Assembly (NCBI GenBank): GCA_029931535.1
Contig: JAQPZY010001347.1
Span: forward strand, 2,143,501 to 2,207,500
Direction: 5' to 3'
DNA from: Margaritifera margaritifera
Taxonomy: Eukaryota > Mollusca > Bivalvia > Unionida > Margaritiferidae
Length of the DNA stretch: 64,000 bases
In this document: one piece after another, positions 25,385 through 34,916 of the stretch
Position numbering within the stretch: position 1 is the stretch's first letter
Layout of the letters: each line of letters opens with the position of its first letter
Program-made: the position numbers and the translations under genes
The notes under the pieces: model-generated
The model's input: the letters and a program-made list of their open reading frames with translations, nothing else
Database searches by the model: none
Told to the model about the DNA's origin: nothing

Positions 25385-26430
25385 GACCAGGCCTTTAAGG
25401 AGGATTTAAAAGTGTTAAAATCTGAGGCTGTTCAAACAGTATTAAGGAGAGAATTCCATCGTTTATCTGCTGGATATCTAAACGATTGTAGCTAAAATCT
25501 GGTTGTTCTTACCTTTGGAATATTCACGCTGTTTACATACCTAAAAAAGTAATACTAAAAAAAAAAAACAAACAAAAAAACTACCAGATCATTTAAGTAT
25601 GTTCGACAGTTTTTGTTTAAAAGTTTGAAGTTTGAAAACTTAAAGTGTAGGATCTTCATCCTGCAGATATGAAGAGGTGATACATTAACAAATCCAAGAG
25701 TTCAGAGTAAGGTTTCTTGAAATCATTAAAGACGAATCTCAGAGCTTTTTCAAGGAGGTTTTCAAGTTTGTTCATATTAGTGAGACTGACAAAACGCCAG
25801 GTTAGTGAACAGTAGTTGAAATTTGTCATGATGAAAGAGTGGTGCACAGCCAGTCATCCTTCACTTGTGAGGTGTTTTCCAAATCGTTTGAGTACATTCA
25901 ATTGTTTAGATGCTTTTTGACAAATTTCAGTGATTTGCTTATTAAACTTTAGCATAAAGTTCAAAGTAACTCCTAATAGTTCTACCGAGTCTTCACAAGA
26001 TATGTTAGTCTCGCTGGAAGAGAAAGTCTCAAGCTGTTCGTTAGTTCTCTTTCCAAGTGCAATAGTTTGAAACTTATCAGGGTTTGCTTCCATTCGCTGT
26101 CTGACAACCACCTAATCAAAGCTGTGCACTTATTTCCAAAGTAGATTTCTGAATATTAAAGTCGTCATGAGCATATACATTTGTGTTGTCATCGGCATAG
26201 TTGTATAGATCAGAATCCTTTATGAAAAGAAGATGTCGTTAATAAAGATTTTAAAATGGCTCTGAGAATTGATCCCTGTGGTACCTCGTTATATATATTT
26301 TCCCATCAACTAGTCGAGTTTCCAATTTGGTATAGTGTCTTCTGTTTGAGAGGTAATCTACCAGAATATGTACTGCTGAATCTGAAAGTCTGCTTACAAT
26401 ATTTTTAAATTTTCTCTGCCCTACATATCT
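25385..26430 (-). pseudogene. LINE (CR1/Jockey type) reverse-transcriptase 3' fragment, decayed
   Basis: Read leftward from 26430, the frames give HILVDYLSNRRHY, then VPQGSILRAIL (motif of the RT palm), then DLYNYADDNTNVY with the catalytic YADD, then MEANPDKFQTIALGK, VELLGVTLNFMLKFNKQI, FIMTNFNYCSL, ALRFVFNDF and the C-terminal signature RWNSLLNTV with FNTFKSSLKAW near 25400-25470. This order is the second half of a non-LTR RT, ending at the normal protein terminus. At least two frameshifts (near 26110 and 26235) and several in-frame stops (for example a TGA between 25847 and 25854) make it a relic. It lacks endonuclease and the RT N-terminus, the 5' truncation typical of LINE insertions. 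Confidence 0.85.
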
Positions 26431-27418
26431 ATGTTAAGGTTATATAAATTTTGGATTGCCATGCTGTTTGCCTTTATTGTTGGGCGAAAATTCGTTCAAA
26501 AGCGCTTGGTTTCTTGCAAAATGTGATCAACATACGGAAAGTTACTGGGCAGCCTCTGCTGAGGAAAAATTTTATTATTGAATCGTTCATTAATTCTAAA
26601 CATGCAGAAATTGTCAATTTAAACAAAATACCAATTAATTTAAATATAGCATATGTAAAATTCAATGTTATCTTTACTTATGCGGAATAACGTCTGAAGT
26701 GTAGCGTACTTGACTGCACGCTATTAAAATCCTGTTTCCTAATAATGATTCGCCAACAGACTATGTTTGTAAACAGAAATTGGCAAGCCTAGATCTACTA
26801 TAGAGTCCAGTCATTATTGAGGACATACTATAAGCAGAAATAGTACTAAAGGAAACTCACTCCCTTTCCAAAATAATAATATAAAAAAAATTCAGCGGTA
26901 GATAATGAATAAATAACAGTACGAAAAGTATGAAAGAGGGAGAGAGACGTTACATGTATATGCATAGCTAGTTGGCTATTTCACAGCATAGAAAAAATAA
27001 AGACATCCTTTAGTGAACGTTAGAAATGCGTAAAATTGTATAATGCCGTGTAAGAGAGGAAAAGAGATAGTTTTTGCATTCCTTAATAATTGCCCGCCTT
27101 ATGCTTAACCTTTGCTACACTCAATTTGAGGTTTAGTTGCTCTTTATTTTTTATTTTTTAAAATTTCACCTCTCTGAAAGCATCTCACCATAATAAAAAA
27201 AATGTTCAACATCTCAGCATCCATGGCCATTCCAACGCCGATTCTTTCCTACTAAAAAGGATTTGTTTTACGTATGCTATTGTTATGTGTTGTTTATCAT
27301 TACTTAGTACTTTTTCATGTGATAAAATATGTTTACTCTATACCCGCTAGATTATCTAGAAGAAAATATAATTTTCCTCCATGACATGGTAATTCAAACC
27401 CTTTTTTAATACCTTATA
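26431..27418. other. Non-coding DNA resembling 20.7-21.4 kb
   Basis: AAGCCTAGATCTACTATAGA near 26788 is a diverged piece of the array block seen near 9030 and 20780, and further similarities to 20.9-21.4 kb follow. No coding signal. Confidence 0.4.
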
Positions 27419-27853
27419 TCAGATTAAATTTGCAATACTCTATTGTGTATTTGTGAGTCAGTTTTCTCGATAACTCTGCAGATGATTAGTTTTTATTTTT
27501 AACTTTTTTCAGAAAGCACACATTACCACCGTAAAGAAGATCAATTATCATTGAAGCAATATAAATTGGTTCCGACAAAGGACTGCATAGATTAAATAAT
27601 AGTTATAAAATAGAAGTATAATGGAGATTTGACTACGTAACCATTGAAAATTTAAGAGGAACTGAATAAAGGTCAATAGAGATCTCAACTTATTTCGTCA
27701 AAGAAAAAGAACAAAACTTCATATTCACTATGTTTCATGTAGTTGTCATCAATTACATTCTGTGACCAATAATTTGCAGGTGTGCTAAAATGGCCCTTTT
27801 TACTCTTCTTTAAATCTGATTGAGTGGGTCAAATAGCTAGGTTGTTAGATACC

Positions 27854-27870
27854 AGAGAGAGAGAGAGAGC
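27854..27870 (+). repeat. Short (GA)n, array position 7
   Basis: Only about 8 GA units, at the position equivalent to 7662-7702. Confidence 0.85.
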
Positions 27871-28498
27871 TCTTTACATTACTTTTATCAAGTTTGTACA
27901 AGAAGGTCACAACATACATTAATATAAACAGATCTTTTAAAAATATTTCACGAAACAATACCGTCAGGTTTTCATGAAATAAAACAAAATACCTAACTGA
28001 TAAATGTTTTGAAATACCCTTTAGATTTCAATATAATGTGACAAAATGTGTTGTTGATACATGTAACCATCTGCGTCCGAATGATTAAACACCCTTAACC
28101 TTGATGGTGTTTTTGCATGGTTTCCTGTAGAAGTATTTTTCTTATCCTTGATGGCTTTCCACAATATATTGACATAATGGATTTGATTGTTTCATTTTTT
28201 TTTCAACGATTATCTAGCTAAAACTTTGTTATATCCCTGGATTTAAATGAATTCATCATTCATTTTATTTATTTAAACAGCTCATTTGTACTGTGTTATA
28301 CGACACAACTTAGGGGTCTTTTATTGCAAATGTCGTCATATGAATATAACTTCCTTGGTGATTATTTACAAATATTGACTTTACGGTATGAAGTTCAGGT
28401 TGATAAAAACGAGTGAAGATTTTTTTTTTCATTTCAAATCTGTTGCGATGTGACCTTAAACGATATTTGTCTGATCTCAATGTAAGTTGTAGACTAAA

Positions 28499-28615
28499 AG
28501 TATGTATGTATGTATGAATGTATGTATGTATGTATGTATGTATGTATGTATGTATGTATGTATGTATGTATGTATGTATGTATGTATGTATGTATGTATG
28601 TATGTATGTATGTAT
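28499..28615 (+). repeat. (TATG)n microsatellite
   Basis: About 29 units with a single ATGA variant; the longest tetranucleotide tract in the array. Confidence 0.97.
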
Positions 28616-29479
28616 AGTGAACAGGCTATGGTTTTTTTATTATGATTTATCTGTCATACATTTTAGTATTTTAATTTACCAGCCAAGACTGCTTTGAATC
28701 TTCATAGGACAAAGAACTGAAAGTCTTTTGTGCAAATATTCAATCTTGTGAAATGGGAAGATATTGTAGGTGGTCGCCTAAGTCTGAATTCATGTTTGGC
28801 AAGTTTTTTATTATCTCAGGAAAACTCTGGAAATAATATACCTATGTTGCTATTCATTTAGACTGATACATTGCTGGTTATAGTTCATGTCGTATTTGTG
28901 TAGAACACACATAGTACTTTATAAACATTTAAAGTATACCTTTATTGAGCCATAGCTAGGAACAAGTACCTGCCACAGATTTTCAAAAATGTACCCCAGA
29001 AAATCTATGTTAAGATAAGATCAATGTTAAAGTGACATGAATTTTCCCTTTCATGTAAAAGCAAAATGTTGTTGAAAAACGACCGATTTATTGAAAATCC
29101 GGTACACCTAATAAAATTTACCAGCCACAACTGAGGACATTTTTGTATTATTTATTCTATCTATAAAGAAAATTCTAAAATACACAAAATACCAACAAAT
29201 CCAAAATCATCTTATGCAAACATCAACGTAAGCTGTAAGAATGCGGCAATAACGCTTTCCAGGCTAGCACCGATCCGATATGGCCGCCAACCGCAGTGCT
29301 TGCGCACGAGCGGATTGGGAACATTTTAGCCCCACAAACTGCGCATATCCCCTTTAGAGCATGTTTTCCATTTGATAGACGTGCAGCATGAAGACCCACA
29401 ATGCTTGTCCCCGTATTCTGTCTTGATATTTGTATGATATATGCATATATCGTTGGAATAACTACAAATAAATCCTTTC

Positions 29480-29690
29480 ATGAAGTACAAGACCCCAGGA
29501 CAAAGTGAATTCAGCAGCCTCTACCCCATTTACTACTTTAACATGGAGCATCTAGACCTGATCAAGCACAGCGTTGTTGACCTGTTATTCAAGGCGTGAC
29601 GTCATACTTTCCGACAATACTCTGCTGATCGAGGGTGTCGATGGGTGCATGAAGGATTTCGATGCATCTATACAACCATAAAGTAGTTAG
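29480..29690 (+). pseudogene. Virus-like segment: short broken protein fragment
   Basis: ATG 29480 opens 39 codons containing SSLYPIYYFNMEHLDLIKH and stops at TGA 29597-29599. Sense-looking sequence resumes in another frame (NTLLIEGVDGCMKDFD, about 29612-29670) before a further stop. At least one frameshift separates them. I do not recognise the family with certainty; a structural protein of the virus-like element is a guess from position. Confidence 0.35.
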
Positions 29691-29892
29691 AAAATTTGCC
29701 GTTAGGTATACTGCAGCAGAGCTGCTGGCAACGCTGGTACCGCTGGTTACCACAATGCCGTACGACAAAAAAAAAAAACAAACTAGTAAGCCTCACCAAA
29801 ATCCAGCTGGAGAATCTAGCTGGTGACATAAGGCTGGAAGGGTGGTCTCGCTGCGGTTCAGAGCAAGTGACCTTTCTGGGCGCGCGCCGATC

Positions 29893-30250
29893 ATGCTAAC
29901 TCCCGCCCAGGCCAAGCGTCTGACGGCAGCGGGCAGGGCAAAGACAGACTCGACCTAGAACTTTCGGCCATAGCTTTACAAGCGATTCACAAAGACAGCA
30001 GCATTTTTCCATTTCTCGCGCACATTCCGGCTCTGCTCACTCCAGATAAGCTGGCTGCCACTCCTGCCGGCAAGGCTGCAGCGGTAGGAACTGCTGGAGC
30101 GGCGGAGCTGTTGCTTCATGAAGTCCCTTGGCGGCTGCATTCCTCAGCGCACAAGTGCTAGAAGTATCTGACAACGTCCCGCGGGCAAAGGGACACAAAA
30201 ATGGCAGCGGTCTGTATCTGCCGGAAACGAGATCCATCGGCAGAAGTATG
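29893..30250 (+). pseudogene. Virus-like segment: hydrophobic GxGLYL protein fragment (core/pX-like)
   Basis: Readable pieces: LTPAQAKRLTAAGRA, then FPFLAHIPALLTPDKLAATP with an Ala/Gly-rich hydrophobic stretch (AGKAAAVGTAGAAELLL), then GSGLYLPETRS near 30200. The pattern of a short LT-x-x-Q motif, a LPLL/P-A-type membrane-active stretch and a terminal GxGLYL resembles small minor virion proteins of adintovirus-like elements that have been compared with adenovirus pX. Frame changes and a stop at TAG near 30162 show it is broken. Family call from memory. Confidence 0.4.
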
Positions 30251-30255
30251 TATCT

Positions 30256-30408
30256 GCTGAGAACGAGGAGGTGAAGGTTCTATCCAACTTGGATCTTATG
30301 CGGATGGCTCAGACCATACGAAAAAGGGATCAACGGCCATATATGAGGTACCTGTCTTTCACCGTGCTCAAGGCTCTTCAGCGCAATCCCACGGCTAAAA
30401 CGTTATAA
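30256..30408 (+). pseudogene. Virus-like segment: possible N-terminus of an adenain-like protease
   Basis: The frame reads EVKVLSNLDLMRMAQTI and later YMRYLSFTVLKALQRNP before TAA. The SNLDL-x-x-x-A start resembles the L-x-N-x-D-[IL] N-terminal signature of adenovirus-type cysteine proteases in Polinton/adintovirus elements. The catalytic His, the rest of the domain and the Cys are not found downstream, so only a stub remains. Weak evidence. Confidence 0.25.
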
Positions 30409-30559
30409 GATACAGCGTTTTTCCTATCCAACTAGTTGGCCACCTAGATGGCTGTTAGAAAGAGGCTCTTTTAGCTTATAGATAGCTTCCGCTAACCAGC
30501 TAGTTGTAAAGCTAACCACAATGTTGCTCGTTGACATATTTTGGTGTTCCGCTTGGGGC

Positions 30560-31855
30560 GAAGGTGCGGCGCCAGAGACTCAGGCAGACCGAGAGGGCAA
30601 CCCCCTGACTTTTGAAATTATGTGACCAAGGCTGACATTGCAGCATCATAAGACGACCCTCCCCCCGACGCAGACCCTGATGACCTGGTGGTATTTTTCG
30701 ACGCCAAGAGCGACAAAAAAAAGTCGTTGACAACTCTGCAGTTCTCACCAAGCCACCCATTGGAATGGTGGTAGACGGCGACATCGCTATTTTCAAAGCC
30801 GATGGCACACTGCGCAATGGCGGTGCACCGTTTGACTGACCCAAATCCTCTAGGCTTACAAAAATGTCATTTGTAACGTGGCTGACCCAGAACAACAATA
30901 AAACGTAGCCAACAAACGGTACGTTGAGGCCGGCGAGACCATGATCGGCGACTTCAATATGTGCAGCATCTATATCATAGGCTTGGTACACCCCGTCGGG
31001 CTAACAGCCGCGGCCACAATAAATTTTGTAAAGGTTGCAAAGGAATTATTTTTTTATCCAAAAGTTTTGAATTTTATGTTATTAAGGACGGCGACACCAT
31101 GTCCGGAGCTATCAACAATGGTGGCAACAAGATCGAGTCCCTGGCAGACCCAATAGAGGCCAAAGATTCGGCCACAAAAGATTACGTAGATGCTATTAGA
31201 AGCTAGATAACGCTGTACTTCGCCGAATACCTAGAATGTGTGTTTTCAAGGTCGGCGACACCATGTGCGGAGCCCGCAACATTGGTGGCAACAAGATCTT
31301 GTCCTTGGCAGACACAACAGAGGCTAAAAATTCGTCCAAAACAGAATTGTGCAGCGCTGGAGCGTTATACCTTTTGTTAAAAAATCCGTCGACACCATGA
31401 CAGGCGTCCTCAACATGGGAAACAACAAAATCTTAGACTTGGCAGCCCCGACCGTGCCAAAAGCCGTGGCCACAAAATAATACGTAGATGCTATTAGTAA
31501 TCTAGATGACACTGTGCTTCCCCGAGGTGCTTTATTTGCTTCCAAGGCCGGCGACACTATGACTGGGACTCTCTGCATGGGTGGCAACAAGATCACAGGT
31601 GTTGCAGAACGAACCAGCGTGCAGGACGCGGCTAAAAACAAAGTAATAAATTACATTGAAATCCACCCACCCACCCCCCACAAAAAAAAATGCTGCGTAA
31701 AGAAAATAAACGTTGGTCTTATTTCAACAACACTTAACGCGGACAACCAGTATGCTCTCAGTTTTAGGTTTATGTATGGGCACAATGGTTTTGAACTAAA
31801 TCCTAATTTAAACTCTCCAGGGGTAATAATTGAATTGAAGGCTTTTCCTTAGCGG
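30560..31855 (+). pseudogene. Virus-like segment: tail-fibre-type repeat protein
   Basis: Begins with fragments such as DDLVVFFDAKSDK and VVDGDIAIFKADGTLRNGG. It then has at least five copies of a fibre repeat: near 30905-30963 (VANKRYVEAGETMIGDFNM), 31089-31199 (GDTMSGAINNGGNKIESLAD), 31253-31345 (GDTMCGARNIGGNKILSLAD), 31387-31500 (MTGVLNMGNNKILDLAAP) and 31547-31640 (GDTMTGTLCMGGNKITGVA). Most end in D-A-A/S-T-K-x-Y-V-D. This is the repeat of phage and virus fibres that form a trimeric shaft for host attachment. A C-terminal frame (ISTTLNADNQYALSFRF) runs to TAG at 31850-31852. In-frame stops between repeats, for example at 30899 and 31206, show decay. Confidence 0.6.
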
Positions 31856-32099
31856 GGCGAAAAGACAACACACACAGGATACGGGAAATTGAATTTAGTG
31901 GATCTACGGCTTTATAACAGTTTTACAAGGTTTGAGGTACTTGGCGATACAAGATCAGAATTAGCAACATCACAAGAGTTTTCAAAGTCGAGCGATTTCC
32001 AAGCGCTGGCGCCTACAACGTCAACAAAGTTTACAGCCTAAGTATTATTTCCGCTGAAGATGACAGTCCAGGGCTTCAAATATGGCAGCTCTATCAATT

Positions 32100-32909
32100 A
32101 GATGAAGTTGAAGAGCTTGGTGCCAATTAACAGGCATGCCTATAGACCTGTTTGGACTCTCTGGGTGCTCTCGGGCTGCAGACGCAGAGGATCTCTCTAG
32201 GTTTGCAAGAAAGACCGACATCGCGGGTTTCAGCAACTACCCCATCAACGCTTACCAAACAACCTGGTCGTATTTGACAACGCAGCCGGAAACCTAAAAG
32301 CAACATGGTGGTCTTTACCGCTGATGGCGCGTTTAGCGACTCTGGATATTCTGTAGACCGCATCAAAAACCCTATCGTCGCTTACCCAGCGTCGAGGATC
32401 TCAAAAAGTTTCGACACAATGGAGACGCGCTAGTGATGGACAACAAACCAATAAAAAGCTTACTCGACCCCATTGACCCACAAGATGCCGTGACGCTGAA
32501 GGTTGTAACTAGCAACATCTATGTACTACGTGCGATACCCACCGCTCCTGAGGATATTGATACAAGACCGTACGTTCTGGCGCCGCGCGAATAGATAAGA
32601 GGGTTTCCAGTGTCCGACAACTATGGCTTACGCGGAAACCATCGGTATGCCTTCCGTGATGGAACCCATCATTTGAGTGCCAGATACGAAGGTTTTGTTT
32701 ATGACGACCATTGCAAAATCGTGTGGTGGGTCCATGGATCCCAACGCGTCAGGTTTCTTTCGTTTGGCGTACATCTTAAAAACGTTGGTGGTGCTTTACT
32801 CAACGATACCGCCGACACTTTGGTTATTACCAAAGTGGGGTTCTTCTTCATTAACCTTCACGGCCGTCACGGCAACAGGCCGTGGGCAAGGCTTACAATC
32901 AGTGGATGA
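32100..32909 (+). pseudogene. Virus-like segment: second fibre-type region with one more repeat
   Basis: Readable pieces in one frame family: FARKTDIAGFSNYPINAY (about 32200), then a sixth repeat DNKPIKSLLDPIDPQDAV (about 32437-32490) followed by TLKVVTSNIYVLRAIPT. A TAG follows near 32592, then SDNYGLRGNHRYAFRDGTH and NDTADTLVITKVGFFFI up to 32909. Several stops and frame changes. It may be the distal end of the same fibre gene or a second fibre gene. Confidence 0.4.
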
Positions 32910-33079
32910 AGTCTCCAGGGTACAAAACGAGAGCGGCAGCTTGGCTAGCAACTCTTTTTAAAACCAGCTTTGTACTAAGAGTTTCGTCAGGCAAAATGCC
33001 CGCCATCAGATGCGAAGGTCTCAAAGTTAACGCAACAGAAACCTCGGCGACTTTAACCATTTTTGCTTTGAACTGTTAG
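32882..33079 (+). pseudogene. Virus-like segment: 65-codon frame, unknown protein
   Basis: Open frame GKAYNQWMKSPGYKTRAAAW to SATLTIFALNC and TAG. It overlaps the end of the preceding frame by 28 bp and looks like its continuation after a frameshift near 32885. No family recognised. Confidence 0.3.
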
Positions 33080-33344
33080 CGCTCATGAGCGCCATGGCTG
33101 CGCGGCCTGGTGTACTGGACCAAATCAGACGGTAGGCTCCGGATATTGACAAGGAGTGCAAGAGTACCTGCGCCAACTCGTTGTTCCCGCACGACAGTTC
33201 ATACTATCGATATCGAATAATGGGGCCATCCAGAACACCCTTGACCAACCCGTGGCCAGCTAGGTGTTCTCGCGCTCGCGCTTGCCTCTGAGGCAGAGCA
33301 TACCCCCCCCCTCCCCCGAAAGGTTAGGACACGACTGTTAGTAT
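33080..33344. other. Spacer in the virus-like segment
   Basis: No readable frame; includes a poly-C run near 33303-33316. Confidence 0.4.
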
Positions 33345-33545
33345 AATTCCGATGTGCCTTTTACTAATACGCTGACACCTGTAATCTTTCCTTCAGAGTA
33401 CAACACACCAAGGCTTACCCGTCTTTTCGCTAGAGGAGGAAGGGCTACATTCGAAAAAGACGCGCTGTGCCTTATCACGGTTTTGGGGCAAAAAAGCCCC
33501 TCATCTATTAGCCTTCGAATAGAAGACTCAGTTGCGTCTAATTGA
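33345..33545 (+). CDS. Virus-like segment: small protein 1, unknown, no ATG
   Basis: About 66 codons, open from after a TAG at 33339 to TGA 33543-33545: NTLTPVIFPSEYNTPRLTRL, then KDALCLITVLGQ and SISLRIEDSV. Beta-strand-like alternation in the second half. No methionine codon at the start of the frame; a GTG at 33354 is the first candidate, so the original ATG may be lost. It ends one base before the next frame begins. Confidence 0.4.
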   Translation, partial: NSDVPFTNTLTPVIFPSEYNTPRLTRLFARGGRATFEKDALCLITVLGQKSPSSISLRIEDSVASN

Positions 33546-33737
33546 GTGTATGATAGATCGCATTATTTCGGGACATTAAACATAAGGGAAACCGACACTT
33601 ACTTAAACCTTATAGCCGTCGTACAGCCGCACAAAAACAATCGAATTGAGGTACGCATCCGAAGCGGTGTACCTACAAATCTGGACGTAACAGATAAATT
33701 AAAATTTAATATTACCCTTTTGATTGAAGAGCTTTAG
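33546..33737 (+). CDS. Virus-like segment: small protein 2, unknown
   Basis: In the same frame directly after the previous stop: 63 codons from a GTG (33546; first ATG at 33551 is in another frame) to TAG 33735-33737. It reads FGTLNIRETDTYLNLIAVV and KLKFNITLLIEEL. Alternating hydrophobic residues suggest a small beta-rich protein. It may be the second half of one protein with the preceding frame, the two being separated by TGA 33543-33545, or a separate packed gene. Unrecognised family. Confidence 0.4.
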   Translation: MYDRSHYFGTLNIRETDTYLNLIAVVQPHKNNRIEVRIRSGVPTNLDVTDKLKFNITLLIEEL

Positions 33738-34305
33738 ATGGCCAACACAAGCGACGTTAATATCATAGAAAACTGCAGAGCTGACCCCCAAAACTTTCGT
33801 CTCGTAAAAGTTTCGGAAATCAAAGCAAAACTAAAGGCTGATATCAAAGCTCGCCGCGGTCTTTTTGAGAACTACGAGCGCGCTATTGACGTCGTTGATG
33901 GCGTCGACACTACCATGAAAGTTGTGTATATGGGTACTGGCGCCTCCGGCATAGGGATTTTGCCTACGGTTGTTGTTGCGCCAATTGCGACAATCCTAGT
34001 GGCAGCAGCTTTATGCTGCTGTGCGTTGTCACCGACTGGTGGTTATATCAGACGCCGCCTAATACTTAAGACCAAAAAGCATGATGAAATACGGATACTT
34101 GCCCACACAAAGCTGAATGCCATCCATCACAAATTATGTTTCAACGGCCTATGCGGACAATTTCGTATCAGAGGACGTGTTTGCGCTCATTCTCGACAAA
34201 ATTGACACAATGAAAAAAAAAATACTCTCTGACGTGCATCGGGCTTACACAAGTGAACCAGCAACAAAGTTCCTAAGAACAGGCACCGGCGCCAGCGCTA
34301 AATAG
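33738..34305 (+). pseudogene. Virus-like segment: small two-transmembrane protein split by a frameshift
   Basis: ATG 33738 follows the preceding stop with no spacer. The N-terminal part has a helical segment (KVSEIKAKLKADIKARRGL), NYERAIDVVDGVDTTMKVV, and two hydrophobic helices (GASGIGILPTVVVAPIATIL and VAAALCCCALSPTG). These are followed by basic RRRLILKTKKHDEIRILA. Around 34100-34120 the meaningful frame changes: the rest (SEDVFALILDKIDTMKKKI) is in the frame that runs to TAG 34303-34305. The pattern is that of a small protein family I recall from cnidarian and bivalve virus-like elements, with topology like SLATT two-transmembrane effectors; that comparison is tentative. One small indel is enough to explain the break. 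Confidence 0.5.
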
Positions 34306-34310
34306 TTGCA

Positions 34311-34840
34311 ACGAAACATATTTTTGCGCTATACTAAAGCCGCGGTCCTCTTACGGCAATATCAGTATTGCAATACAAACATAAAAAACGAACAAAAGGC
34401 TATCTGACAGTTCCCATCTGTCAATCTTGCGCCTATCCTCCTCTGTTTAATGCACTTAGGCCGTAACCGGAGAGATTTAATTACGTTTTCTTTTGGCTAA
34501 TTGTGTGGCTCCGCTAATTACATTTGTTTATTATATACTTAAGTGTGAAATACAGGTACTTATTGGCTAAATAATTTTCATATTTTTTTCATTCCTATAT
34601 TTTCACATGTGAAAACTATATATAGGATATTTGCTTGAAACGAGTGAATAACGGATATATTTCATCGAATGGTTGATTAGGTCATCCCAATCACACCGCT
34701 CTCTTAAGTCACTGATATTTATATGATCAACCTACGAAAGTGAGGTGAATTAACGAAATCGGGGGTGGGTGTTGTGCTGAATAGCGAGTTTAATCTTCTA
34801 AGCTTCGATTCTGGAGCAAGTTTGGTATATAATAAAAAGA
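34311..34840. other. Non-coding DNA between virus-like segment and hAT flank
   Basis: Contains a small inverted repeat around TTTTCACATGTGAAAA (about 34599-34614), extended by CCTATAT/ATATAGG arms. Confidence 0.5.
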
Positions 34841-34895
34841 AAATTTTCTTTTTCTGCGTAAATACCGAATATATTTCATCCTCTGGTACCAAAAA
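34841..34895 (+). repeat. Left arm of a fold-back repeat split by the hAT insertion
   Basis: TTTTCTTTTTCTGCGTAAAT, CCGAATATATTTCATC and GGTACCAAAAACG are inversely repeated at 38610-38690 as GCACGATGAAATATATCCGG, ACGTAGGAAAAGAAAA and CGTTGTTTGTACC. Removing the hAT element joins the two arms. Confidence 0.6.
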
Positions 34896-34903
34896 CGATA
34901 TAT
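34896..34903. repeat. hAT target-site duplication, left copy
   Basis: CGATATAT, identical to 38592-38599. Confidence 0.9.
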
Positions 34904-34916
34904 CAGAGGCGTAGCT
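34904..34916. repeat. hAT terminal inverted repeat, left
   Basis: CAGAGGCGTAGCT, exact reverse complement of 38579-38591. Confidence 0.95.

Larger units (their letters stand above)
27419..29255 (+). repeat. Duplicated unit, copy 6, cut by the virus-like segment
   Basis: Repeats 7170-8935 in order: TTTGCAATACTCTATTGTGT, TTCCGACAAAGGACTGCATA, TAATTTGCAGGTGTGCTAAA, a short GA tract, TTATTGCAAATGTCGTCATA, a long TATG tract, GACTGCTTTGAATCTTCATA and finally GCGGCAATAACGC. Homology ends there at about 29255, where GC-richer sequence begins. Confidence 0.8.
29256..34310 (+). mobile_element. Endogenous virus-like segment (Maverick/adintovirus-like), degraded
   Basis: About 5 kb, visibly GC-richer than both flanks, carrying a row of plus-strand protein fragments unlike any host gene here: a hydrophobic protein fragment with GSGLYL, fibre-type repeats of the form GDTM-x-G...GGNKI-x-x-LA-x-P, two short packed frames and a small two-transmembrane protein. 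From memory, this set co-occurs in virus-like elements of cnidarians and molluscs related to Polinton/adintovirus-type DNA viruses. I see no DNA polymerase B, integrase, packaging ATPase or terminal inverted repeats, so it is a fragment. Many frameshifts and stops show age. The family name is an inference; an unrelated large DNA-virus insertion remains possible. Confidence 0.5.

Noticed and set aside
30512..30991. 159-codon minus-strand frame in the virus-like segment
   Set aside because: It is antisense to the fibre-type fragments on the plus strand, has no recognisable domain and arises from the GC-rich, stop-poor complement.
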